A stretch of DNA of 8,503 bases from an uncultured Allobaculum sp. (lineage in GTDB: Bacteria; Bacillota_I; Bacilli_A; Erysipelotrichales; Erysipelotrichaceae), in the NCBI GenBank assembly GCA_948467695.1, contig CAOKFJ010000059.1:1-8503 (forward strand), read 5' to 3'. Shown piece by piece: positions 1 to 6,602 of this stretch (position 1 is its first letter; each line of letters starts with the position of its first letter). The notes below the pieces were generated by a model. The model was given only the letters and a program-made list of their open reading frames with translations, did no database searches and was not told the DNA's origin. Made by a program: the position numbers and the translations under genes.

Positions 1-446
1 CCAAAGAAAATCACCGAACGATTGACCTTGTTGTGATCGTGATGAGAAATCATGGCCTGAATGAACATGGAGGCGCAGACGGCAACACAATAGGTTCCAA
101 AGCACACACGAATGATCCATTCTGGAAGAAGCGTGTTGAACATCAGAAAAATGCCGAACGCGAGCGCTCCAACGCCATACAGGATTTTTGCCCGTCCTGT
201 CCTGCCGTGAAGGATAAACAGAATGATATTAAACAGTCCGTAGACCACCAGCGAAACAACGGACAGATTCAAAACGGCGGTGTACAGAAACGCGGGAAGA
301 AACAGGCACGTGACACCAAGGACCATCAGCAGGAAAACAACAATCCAGCCGAAAATCTGCTCTCCCTGCTCCAGATGAAACTGTTTTCTCTCAGGCGTAT
401 TGGTCTGCGCCAAATCCGTACGATCAGCGGCATCGGGTTTCGACAC
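1..446 (-). CDS. DUF308/HdeD-like multi-pass membrane protein, 3' end beyond window
   Basis: An open frame without stops runs from within the end of thiN to the left edge, giving 148 codons. A polar N-terminus of about 28 residues (MSKPDAADRTDLAQ...) is followed by four hydrophobic segments at about residues 31-51, 55-79, 88-105 and 108-134, then a His-rich cytoplasmic-type turn (SHHDH). The segment reading GVGALAFGIFLMFNTLLPEW resembles the paired-helix, FNP-like repeat of DUF308/HdeD membrane proteins; this is recognition by eye, not a database match. I chose the GTG at 446-444 because an AGAAAGGA-type ribosome binding site lies about 10 bases upstream; the GTG at 455-453 is in frame but almost touches that site. 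It overlaps thiN by 23 bases, so translation is probably coupled. The function is unknown; HdeD is linked to acid resistance in enterobacteria, which need not apply here. Confidence 0.68.
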   Translation of the reverse strand, partial: MSKPDAADRTDLAQTNTPERKQFHLEQGEQIFGWIVVFLLMVLGVTCLFLPAFLYTAVLNLSVVSLVVYGLFNIILFILHGRTGRAKILYGVGALAFGIFLMFNTLLPEWIIRVCFGTYCVAVCASMFIQAMISHHDHNKVNRSVIFF

Positions 447-1029
447 AAAGAACACGTCCTTTCTCGATGATCACTTTCGCTTCGTCTTTGGAAATCGAAT
501 TGGAGCAGGTGTAGAAATCATGCGTAGTGATCAAAGTCGATTGAAGCGGATAGTCGAAGTCGCGAAGCGTGATGATCGTATCCTCTGCGGCAAAAAACGA
601 AATATGCGGATAGTCGCTGACCATCGAATATTCGCCTTCTTCAAACACGCGCACACGATGATTTTCATCCATCGCGATTGCCTGCGGCACTTTCCATAAC
701 ATGCAGCGAATATTGGCAAGCGTGTGATCCAGGCGCCCGGAAAGAGCGCCCCACAAAATGATGCGTGAATAGCCCATTTCTCTTGCTTTGAGCAGCGCGA
801 GTTCCGAATCGGTTTCGTTTTTGGCGACCGGATGACGGTATACGGGATACGGTTTGTCATCGCCCACGGGGGCGCTGTCAAAATCGCCGATCGCAAAAAG
901 AGGCGTGATGCCGGCGTTTTCGAGAATCAGGCATCCGGCATCAATGCCGATCCAGTCGCAGTTGTCGATTGCCGGCAGACTTTTCGCAATCGGGCAGACC
1001 AGAACGGCGGTATCGTGCTGTTTTAGCAC
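424..1029 (-). CDS. thiN: Thiamine pyrophosphokinase
   Basis: Transfers pyrophosphate from ATP to thiamine to give thiamine diphosphate, in the cytosol. The 201-residue protein carries the family motifs in order: GDFDS (48-52), KNETDSELAL (70-79, the usual K-x-x-TD-x-E pattern), GALSGRLDHTLANI (94-107) and SNSIS (176-180) in the C-terminal thiamine-binding sheet. Length is close to the usual 210 or so. The start codon is GTG at 1029-1027, inside the end of rpe, giving a 7-base overlap; a GGAG lies 5 bases upstream within the rpe coding sequence. The pairing with rpe is standard in Bacillota and makes metabolic sense, because transketolase needs both thiamine diphosphate and the pentose phosphate that Rpe makes. 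No thiamine riboswitch was seen nearby, so control is probably through the shared transcript. Confidence 0.93.
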   Translation of the reverse strand: MLKQHDTAVLVCPIAKSLPAIDNCDWIGIDAGCLILENAGITPLFAIGDFDSAPVGDDKPYPVYRHPVAKNETDSELALLKAREMGYSRIILWGALSGRLDHTLANIRCMLWKVPQAIAMDENHRVRVFEEGEYSMVSDYPHISFFAAEDTIITLRDFDYPLQSTLITTHDFYTCSNSISKDEAKVIIEKGRVLCVETRCR

Positions 1030-1679
1030 AGAGACTCCACGGCTTCAACGATATCGCGCTTGAAGACGTAGCTTCCGGCAACGAGCGTATCAACGCCGTT
1101 CGCTTTAGCTTCTTTAGCGGTCTTGTCGTTGATGCCGCCATCGATTTCAATGCGGCATTTAGGGTTGCGCTCATCGCGCGCTTTGGCAAAAGCGCGTGTT
1201 TTCGAGAGGACTTCGGGAATAAAGCTCTGTCCGCCGTATCCCGGATACACGCTCATGACCAGAACCATATCCGCATCTTCGACAAGGTGCAGGAATGGTT
1301 CAGCGGGAGTATCGGGTTTGATTGAGAATCCAGCCTGAACACCCATCGCGTGGATTTTGTCGAGAAGCTCTTTAACGCGTACCGGATCATTATCGAGCGC
1401 TTCCGTGTGGAAAACGATCATATCCGCGCCGGCGTCTTTGAACACAGGGGCGAAAAATTCCGGATCGGTGACCATCAGATGGACATCGAGAAACATATCG
1501 GTTGATTTGCGAAACTGTTTGAGAATATCGGGTCCAAACGAGAGGTTGGGTACAAAGTGTCCGTCCATTACGTCATAGTGAATCCATTCTGCCTTCGAAG
1601 CTTCGAGCGCGCGAAGCTGTTCGAGCATCTTTGTGTAGTCCATCGACAGAACCGACGGAGCGATGATTAACTCAGCCAT
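1023..1679 (-). CDS. rpe: Ribulose-phosphate 3-epimerase
   Basis: Interconverts D-ribulose 5-phosphate and D-xylulose 5-phosphate in the non-oxidative pentose phosphate pathway. The 218-residue TIM barrel shows all the expected landmarks: APSVLS near the N-terminus with Ser9, HYDVMDGHFVPNLSFG (34-49) with metal ligand His34 and catalytic Asp36, LDVHLMV with His67, MSVYPGYGGQSF (142-153) in the phosphate-binding loop region, EIDGGIN (178-184) with the second catalytic Asp180, and AGSYVF (201-206) in the terminal phosphate grip. Length is typical. The start ATG has an AAGGAAGG ribosome binding site on the minus strand with about 6 bases spacing. It is the first gene of an rpe-thiN-membrane protein unit and is preceded by a long structured gap downstream of the rsgA terminator, so it probably has its own promoter. 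Confidence 0.98.
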   Translation of the reverse strand: MAELIIAPSVLSMDYTKMLEQLRALEASKAEWIHYDVMDGHFVPNLSFGPDILKQFRKSTDMFLDVHLMVTDPEFFAPVFKDAGADMIVFHTEALDNDPVRVKELLDKIHAMGVQAGFSIKPDTPAEPFLHLVEDADMVLVMSVYPGYGGQSFIPEVLSKTRAFAKARDERNPKCRIEIDGGINDKTAKEAKANGVDTLVAGSYVFKRDIVEAVESLC

Positions 1680-1709
1680 TGAATACCTTCCTTACATTGA
1701 TTGGTTGCT

Positions 1710-1791
1710 GTATGCAGAAAACTGCATCGCGCGATACGTTTGCCGTATCGCAGGTTTGTTTCTCGCAGAAAATGCGAGTCGAGATGCATAC
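1710..1791 (-). promoter_or_regulatory. Possible three-way-junction RNA in the rpe leader, with an alternative hairpin
   Basis: Read on the minus strand, GTATGCA (1791-1785) is perfectly complementary to TGCATAC (1716-1710), a 7-bp closing stem. It encloses two perfect hairpins: CTCGCA/TGCGAG with a 5-base loop (1778-1762) and GCGATACG/CGTATCGC with a GCAAA loop (1751-1731), separated by an A-rich joiner. The 3' half of the closing stem can instead fold locally as ATGCAG-TTTT-CTGCAT (1727-1712), so the two forms exclude each other. The structure ends about 17 bases before the rpe ribosome binding site. I match it to no known riboswitch class, and there is no following U-run, so transcriptional attenuation is unlikely. 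A regulatory role is inference from pairing alone. Confidence 0.4.
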
Positions 1792-1871
1792 ATGAATACG
1801 CTGCATGTTTTTCCTGTTTGCATTGCGGCGACTGATCATCAGACAGATCAGGAAAATCAAATTGGAAAGAT

Positions 1872-1893
1872 AACTGTTATTTACCGAACAGTT
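1872..1893. repeat. 7-bp inverted repeat AACTGTT-N8-AACAGTT, possible operator
   Basis: The two arms are perfectly complementary around an 8-base centre, and the region is AT-rich and upstream of rpe. The symmetry and arm spacing would suit either a dimeric repressor site or a weak RNA hairpin. No regulator gene is present in the window to support the operator reading. Confidence 0.3.
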
Positions 1894-1907
1894 GTCGAAT
1901 GATTTCA

Positions 1908-1931
1908 ATCAGTATGCATTGCTATCAGTAT
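1908..1931. repeat. Direct repeat ATCAGTAT, two copies 16 bases apart
   Basis: ATCAGTAT occurs at 1908-1915 and 1924-1931, and a third copy is at 2145-2152 across the rsgA stop codon, where it is part of the 12-base palindrome TACTGATCAGTA (2140-2151). The second copy overlaps the TATACT -10 candidate for rpe on the minus strand. Such spacing could suit a regulator binding one DNA face at one and a half turns apart, but three 8-mers in AT-rich spacer DNA may be chance. Confidence 0.25.
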
Positions 1932-2054
1932 ATGAAATTCTACTCAAAAAAGCACAGGGACGTCTTTAGATATCCTTCTAACAGCACCGTCATTTTGATG
2001 AAGATGGCGCTGTCATCGTCTGTGGAGCAGTGACGCTTTTCAAAATCCCCATGC

Positions 2055-2084
2055 AAAAAGAGTCCGCAGACATTGGCGGACTCT
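2055..2084 (-). terminator. Rho-independent terminator after rsgA
   Basis: On the minus strand AGAGTCCGC and GCGGACTCT form a perfect 9-bp GC-rich stem around an 8-base loop, followed directly by a run of T's (complement of the A's at 2055-2059). It lies about 60 bases beyond the rsgA stop codon and ends the rlmN-prpC-prkC-rsgA transcript, separating it from rpe. Confidence 0.92.
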
Positions 2085-2145
2085 CCAAAATTTCAAATCA
2101 GAAATCTGTTTGGTAAGCATAGGAATTCGACTACGTTCGTACTGA

Positions 2146-3015
2146 TCAGTATTTTTTGCGGTTTTTAAACTCGCGCATGATCATGCAGTAGTCTTCGTAC
2201 AGAGTCGGATTGATGTTTCCGGCTTTGACATTTTCTTTGATGATGCAGTCGGGTTCGTCGACATGAATGCAGTCGGCAAAACGGCAGCCTTCTTCAAGAT
2301 ACGGTTTGAAATCGGCAAGAAGCTCGTCGAGATGCCCGACATCCATACGCGTAAAATCAAGCGATGAGAATCCGGGCGTATCGGCGACAAGACCGCCGGC
2401 TACCGGATGAAGCTCGCAATGGCGCGTGGTGTGCTTGCCTCGTCCAAGAGCTTTGGAGATCTCCTGGGTATGGAGCTTGAAGGTGGGATCGAGGCGGTTG
2501 AGCAGCGAGCTTTTTCCCGCGCCTGACTGACCGCAAAGAACGGTAATTTTTCCTTCCAGATTCTCGCGCAGTTCATCATCGTTGCTTCCCGGATTGGAAT
2601 AGAACATGCGATAGCCGGCTTTTCTGTACCAGTCGAGCTCTTTTTCAACCTCTGCGCGCTGTGCGTCGTCAAGCAGATCCGCTTTCGTGATGCAGATGAC
2701 CGGTTCGATATTGCATAAAACAACCAGAAAAATCAGACGGTTTAACAGACGCGGCGAGAAATCCGGATCTTTCAGACTGGTGACAATCAGAGCCTGATCG
2801 ACGTTGCACACCGACGGGCGCAGCAGCACGTTGCGGCGCGGCAGAATGGAGTCAATGCGCACGCTGTCTTCGATTTCTTCGAAGTTGACCACATCGCCCA
2901 CAAGCGGTTTGTCTCCTTTCCGCATACGCCCGCGCGGGTGAGCCATATAAAGGTTTCCCTCGCTGAAAATGGTGTACTGGTTGGAGATGACTTTAATAAT
3001 TCTTCCCTGTTTCAT
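2146..3015 (-). CDS. rsgA: Small ribosomal subunit maturation GTPase RsgA
   Basis: A circularly permuted GTPase (YjeQ/CpgA/YloQ family) that checks late assembly of the 30S subunit and releases assembly factors. At 289 residues it is of normal length. Order of parts: N-terminal OB-fold (about 1-65), then the permuted G domain with G4 as TKAD (110-113), P-loop GQSGAGKSS (162-170), the GRGKHTT switch segment (191-197) and G3 DTPG (212-215), then the C-terminal zinc knuckle with Cys244, Cys249, His251 and Cys257 in the family spacing C-x4-C-x-H-x5-C. The ATG lies 5 bases after the prkC stop. I see no clear ribosome binding site, so translation probably depends on ribosomes finishing prkC. In Bacillus the homologue is a PrkC phosphorylation target, which fits the grouping with prkC and prpC. 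Confidence 0.98.
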   Translation of the reverse strand: MKQGRIIKVISNQYTIFSEGNLYMAHPRGRMRKGDKPLVGDVVNFEEIEDSVRIDSILPRRNVLLRPSVCNVDQALIVTSLKDPDFSPRLLNRLIFLVVLCNIEPVICITKADLLDDAQRAEVEKELDWYRKAGYRMFYSNPGSNDDELRENLEGKITVLCGQSGAGKSSLLNRLDPTFKLHTQEISKALGRGKHTTRHCELHPVAGGLVADTPGFSSLDFTRMDVGHLDELLADFKPYLEEGCRFADCIHVDEPDCIIKENVKAGNINPTLYEDYCMIMREFKNRKKY

Positions 3016-3020
3016 AGGCG

Positions 3021-4793
3021 CTAATGATACAGCGTGACGACGCTGTTGCTTCCTTCCTGCGTATAGACGGAGCCGATGGGCGGATCAATGTCGACCACTT
3101 TATCCGAGCCGTAGATCGGTTTGAGGATGACCGCGATGCCTTTTTCATTGAGCTCGGCTTTGAGATCTTCGGCATTGCGTCCGATCAGCGACGAATCGAT
3201 GGTAATCGAGGGATATGCGGTGATTGTAAAGTGAATGGCGCTTTCCCCTGTCGGGTCAATGCGATCGCCCGGAGAGAGTCCCTCCTGCGAAAGAACGATG
3301 CCGGGGTTGGTGCCCGCGGTCGGCTGTTCGGTGACGGTATACGGAATCGTCACCCCGTTTTCATTAAATAAGGCAAGTACATCGTCGAGGTACAAGCCGG
3401 TGTAGTCGGAAATCAGATAGGTTGGTCCTTTGACAATGGTCAGCGTAATCCGGTCTCCGTCATGAACGAAACATCCGGCGGGAATGCTTGTCGACTGCGC
3501 CTGACCAGGCTCGAAGCTGTCAGAGGCGATCGGCCGGATCTCGATCGAGCCGGTTGGAATGCCGGCTTCATTGAGCGCGGCAATCGCCTGCTCCTGACTC
3601 ATGCCCTCAACGACGGGCACTTCATTCCAGCCAAACCATCCATCGACCGGCGCGATCCCAAATCCCATGACGATCAAAGCGATGACAAGCGCGCCGCCGA
3701 TCAGTCCCGCGCTCCAGCCAAGAACTTTTTTGATCATCTGTTCTTTGCGCGCGGCAAGATAACCGGCGCTTTTGCGTCCTGGAGCAGCTGACCGGCTTCC
3801 ATGGTGCACAGCGGTCTGCTTTGCAGGATTCTTTTTCGGGCGCGATGGAGCCGCGCCTTTTTTGCGGACCGCGGGTTTTGGCGCTTCCTTTGTTTTAATG
3901 GCTGTGTTCTGGACAGTCTGTGCTTTGGGAAGCTCAAGCGATTTGGTTTTCAGAACAAGCGGTGCAACATTTCTGAAGCGAGGCTGACGGCATTGTTCGA
4001 GGGCTTTTAAAAGCTGTCCGGCCGTCTGGAAACGTTCCGAGGGATCTTTGGCAGTCGCTTTGATGACGACTAATTCGGTCGCCGGCGTACCCGGGGCGTT
4101 GAAGGGCTGAACAGGCGGCAGAGGATCCTGAAGATGCTTAAGTGCGATTGCCGGGGCGGTCGTGCCGGTAAAAGGAACGCTTCCGCAGAGCAGTTCAAAA
4201 AAGACAATGCCCAGCGAATAGATATCCACGCGATGATCCGGCGTCATTCCCGCAGCTGTCTCGGGAGCAAGATAATGCGCCGACCCCATGATCGCGCTGC
4301 CGCTTGAATCCATATCATAATCCGAAGCGATGGCGATGCCGAAGTCGGAGATTTTCAGTTCGCCATCGTTTCGCACAAGGATGTTCTGCGGTTTGATGTC
4401 GCGGTGAATGATTTTGCGCTCATGCGCCTGCGCGATCGCGCTGGTGAGTTTTTTCATAATCGCGATCGCCACATCCGCATCCATCGGACCATTGGCGGCT
4501 ATCACTTTTTTCAAAGTCTGTCCAGGAACATATTCCATGACAATGTAGTGAAGCGAAGAGCTTTCTCCAACGTCGTAGATTTCCACGACATTGGGGTGAT
4601 CGAGTCGTCTGGCGGCAGAGGCTTCGCGAATAAAGCGCACTAGCGTCGCCGGATCTTCGGCAAGCTTCTGGTGCAGAACCTTGATCGCGACCTCGCGGCC
4701 GAGGACTTCATCATAGGCGAGATACACATCCGCCATGCCTCCCTGTCCGATCAGGCGGCGAATCTGGTACCTGTTGGCTATCTTACCTGCCAT
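3021..4793 (-). CDS. prkC: PASTA-domain Ser/Thr protein kinase PrkC
   Basis: Membrane receptor kinase of the PrkC/Stk1/PknB type, which senses cell-wall fragments or lipid II through outside PASTA repeats and phosphorylates Ser/Thr targets inside. Numbered from the ATG at 4793 (590 residues): kinase domain about 9-265 with glycine loop GQGGMADV (16-23), Lys38, HRD catalytic loop with Asp132 and Asn137, DFG (150-152), and GSAHYLAPE (170-178). A long, very basic Lys/Arg/Ala/Pro linker (about 282-356) leads to one membrane helix (about 357-378), then three PASTA-like repeats (about 390-457, 458-527, 528-590). A GTG at 4799 is in frame, but GGGA sits 7 bases before the ATG and only 1 base before the GTG, so I prefer the ATG. 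It overlaps prpC by 11 bases. The activation loop holds serines but no threonine. Confidence 0.97.
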   Translation of the reverse strand: MAGKIANRYQIRRLIGQGGMADVYLAYDEVLGREVAIKVLHQKLAEDPATLVRFIREASAARRLDHPNVVEIYDVGESSSLHYIVMEYVPGQTLKKVIAANGPMDADVAIAIMKKLTSAIAQAHERKIIHRDIKPQNILVRNDGELKISDFGIAIASDYDMDSSGSAIMGSAHYLAPETAAGMTPDHRVDIYSLGIVFFELLCGSVPFTGTTAPAIALKHLQDPLPPVQPFNAPGTPATELVVIKATAKDPSERFQTAGQLLKALEQCRQPRFRNVAPLVLKTKSLELPKAQTVQNTAIKTKEAPKPAVRKKGAAPSRPKKNPAKQTAVHHGSRSAAPGRKSAGYLAARKEQMIKKVLGWSAGLIGGALVIALIVMGFGIAPVDGWFGWNEVPVVEGMSQEQAIAALNEAGIPTGSIEIRPIASDSFEPGQAQSTSIPAGCFVHDGDRITLTIVKGPTYLISDYTGLYLDDVLALFNENGVTIPYTVTEQPTAGTNPGIVLSQEGLSPGDRIDPTGESAIHFTITAYPSITIDSSLIGRNAEDLKAELNEKGIAVILKPIYGSDKVVDIDPPIGSVYTQEGSNSVVTLYH

Positions 4794-5529
4794 ATGCACG
4801 TCCCGGCCCGCTGACGATCACCGTGCAGTTGTCATGACCGCCCGCTTCATTGGCAAAATCAATGAGCAGCTGCACTTTTTTCTTCAGAGAAAGCGGACTT
4901 TCCAGTGTGCGCGTGATCTTTGCTTCCGGGACATAGCCATGCAGTCCATCGGAACAGATCAGAAGCGCGCTGTAGTCGGATTTTATTTTGTTGACATCGA
5001 GGCGGAACACTCTCCATACGCCGACAGCGTTTGTCAGCGCGTTTTTCTTGGCGTGTTCTCTCGCCTCTCTGGCGGTGATTTTGTTTTCGTTGACCAGACG
5101 CTGCACATACGAATGATCTTCGCTCATCTGCACCAGTCCGTCATCATAAAGCGCGTAAATGCGCGAATCGCCGGCATTGAAAATGTATGTGCCTTTGGCT
5201 GTCAGGAGCACACCGGCGGCTGTTGTTCCCATGCCGCGGTATTTTCTCCACCACATGGAACGCGAGTAAATCGAATCGTTGGCTTCGGTCATCACTTTGC
5301 GCAGCCAGTCGTCCGCCTGGTAGTCCTTTTCAAATACCGGAGCGACCTGAAAAGCGTCCTCGACGATGCTGCAGACCATGGCGCTTGCCACTTCTCCGCT
5401 TGCTGAACCGCCGATGCCGTCGCATACAAGCAGGATCTGATCGCCGTTGCGGTTTTCGGCAATCAGAAAATTGTCTTCATTGAGATCTCTGGCTTTTCCC
5501 TTGTCGGTAGCGCCGAAAACCTCGATCAT
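4783..5529 (-). CDS. prpC: PP2C-type Ser/Thr protein phosphatase PrpC
   Basis: Metal-dependent phosphatase (PPM family) that reverses phosphorylation by the adjacent kinase; soluble, with no signal peptide or membrane helix. The 248-residue protein shows the family motifs: RDLNEDN (14-20), CDGIGGSASGEVAS (36-49) with metal ligand Asp37, GMGTTAAG (99-106), NAGDSRIY (118-125), EDHSYV (137-142), CSDGLHGYV (192-200) with Asp194, and GGHDNCTVI (230-238) with Asp233. All metal-binding aspartates are present, so it should be active. The stretch ALTNAVG replaces the common LTRALG, a small departure. The ATG overlaps the rlmN stop as ATGA, and an AGGAG ribosome binding site about 7 bases upstream lies within the rlmN reading frame. 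Coupled expression with prkC keeps kinase and phosphatase in step. Confidence 0.98.
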   Translation of the reverse strand: MIEVFGATDKGKARDLNEDNFLIAENRNGDQILLVCDGIGGSASGEVASAMVCSIVEDAFQVAPVFEKDYQADDWLRKVMTEANDSIYSRSMWWRKYRGMGTTAAGVLLTAKGTYIFNAGDSRIYALYDDGLVQMSEDHSYVQRLVNENKITAREAREHAKKNALTNAVGVWRVFRLDVNKIKSDYSALLICSDGLHGYVPEAKITRTLESPLSLKKKVQLLIDFANEAGGHDNCTVIVSGPGRAYGR

Positions 5530-6602
5530 TCGCCCGCTCCTGCTTTATCGTTCAGTTTGAGCGATTTTTCTTTCTTCATTTCCTTAATGCGAAGCTGACC
5601 GCAGGCAGCGTCGATATCGGAGCCGTGTTCCTTGCGGATCGTCACCGAAATCCCCTCTTTTTTGAGCACATCATAGAAACGCATCGCATCAGTTCTGGAT
5701 GTCGTCTGATAGCCGTGTTCATCCACCGCGTTGTAGGGAATGAGGTTGACGTAGCAGCAGTACGGACGGAGAAGATCAGCCAGTTCATGCGCCTGTTCGA
5801 GAGAATCGTTGACGCCTTTAAGCAGAATGTATTCGAAAGTCAGACGACGGTTGTTGAGGGATGTGTAGTATGCCACCGCATCCATCAGCTGATCCATCGA
5901 GAAGGCACGGTTGATCGGCATGATCTTCGTGCGCAGTTCATCGTTGGGCGCGTGCAGCGAGATCGCGAGATTGTACTGGTAATGTCCCTCCGCAAACTGA
6001 CGGATGCGTTCCACCAGTCCGGATGTGGAAATGGTGATATGACGGCTGCCGATCGCAAGTCCTCTGTCATGATTGACAGTTTTGATGAAGTTCATCACGG
6101 CATCGTAGTTGTCGAATGGCTCGCCGGTTCCCATAACGACGACATGGGAGAGGCGTTCGCCTTTTTTGTCGAGTTCTTTCTGCACGTGCATTACCTGCGC
6201 AGTCATTTCCGCGCTGGTCAGATCTCTCTGCTTTTTGGTCAGACCCGAAGCGCAGAACGTGCAGCCCATATTGCAGCCGACCTGGCTGGATACGCAGATC
6301 GAGTTTCCGTAGTCGAAAACCATCATGACGCTTTCAAGAAGCGCGCCATCATGCGTACGGAACAGAAATTTGGTTGTTCCGTCTCGCGACTCCTGCTTGC
6401 GTACAAGGGTGAGCGGATTGAAGTAGAAATCCTTTTTCAGCTCTTCGCGTGTTTCTTTGGACAGATTGGTCATCAGATCGAAGTCTTCGACTCTTTCTTT
6501 ATACAGCCACGCAAAAATCTGCTGGGTACGGAATTTCTTCCATCCTTTGGAAATGCACCAGTCCTCCATCTGTTCGTAACTCATATCGTAAATGCTTCGC
6601 AT
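5526..6602 (-). CDS. rlmN: Dual-specificity rRNA/tRNA adenine-C2 methyltransferase RlmN
   Basis: Radical-SAM enzyme that methylates C2 of A2503 in 23S rRNA and, in studied species, A37 of some tRNAs, affecting decoding and peptide exit. The 358-residue protein is of normal size. The CxxxCxxC iron-sulfur motif is at Cys110, Cys114 and Cys117 (GCNMGCTFCASG); the SAM-binding MGTGEPFDN follows (157-165), and the C-terminal methyl-carrying cysteine is Cys334 in DIDAACGQLR. All residues needed for the ping-pong mechanism are therefore present. It is RlmN rather than Cfr because of the housekeeping neighbourhood and the sequence style. The ATG has a strong GGAGG ribosome binding site 7 bases upstream. 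It is the first gene of the rlmN-prpC-prkC-rsgA unit. Confidence 0.98.
   Translation of the reverse strand: MRSIYDMSYEQMEDWCISKGWKKFRTQQIFAWLYKERVEDFDLMTNLSKETREELKKDFYFNPLTLVRKQESRDGTTKFLFRTHDGALLESVMMVFDYGNSICVSSQVGCNMGCTFCASGLTKKQRDLTSAEMTAQVMHVQKELDKKGERLSHVVVMGTGEPFDNYDAVMNFIKTVNHDRGLAIGSRHITISTSGLVERIRQFAEGHYQYNLAISLHAPNDELRTKIMPINRAFSMDQLMDAVAYYTSLNNRRLTFEYILLKGVNDSLEQAHELADLLRPYCCYVNLIPYNAVDEHGYQTTSRTDAMRFYDVLKKEGISVTIRKEHGSDIDAACGQLRIKEMKKEKSLKLNDKAGAGE

Larger units (their letters stand above)
1680..2053 (-). promoter_or_regulatory. Non-coding, hairpin-rich region upstream of rpe
   Basis: No convincing gene lies in this 374-base stretch on either strand; the short open frames have no ribosome binding site or recognisable protein. 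On the minus strand it must carry the rpe promoter. The best -10 candidate is TATACT at 1932-1927, but no good -35 sits at the right distance. Perfect or near-perfect inverted repeats are frequent: 1981-2013 (8 bp with one wobble), 1872-1893 (7 bp), 1809-1856 (8 bp, with a small inner hairpin), 1762-1778 (6 bp), 1731-1751 (8 bp) and 1712-1727 (6 bp). The ones nearest rpe are described separately. If the TATACT is used, the transcript would have a leader of about 240 bases. The rpe ribosome binding site is at 1693-1686. Confidence 0.5.

Noticed and set aside
33..470. Plus-strand open frame of 145 codons at the left edge
   Set aside because: It is antisense to the membrane-protein frame, has polar low-complexity content and no ribosome binding site; the minus-strand frame shows clear membrane helices and coupling to thiN.
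1981..2013. Second terminator after rsgA
   Set aside because: The 8-bp stem is real, but no T-run follows it on either strand.
4735..5406. Plus-strand open frame of 223 codons
   Set aside because: Shadow of prpC and the start of prkC; no domain pattern.
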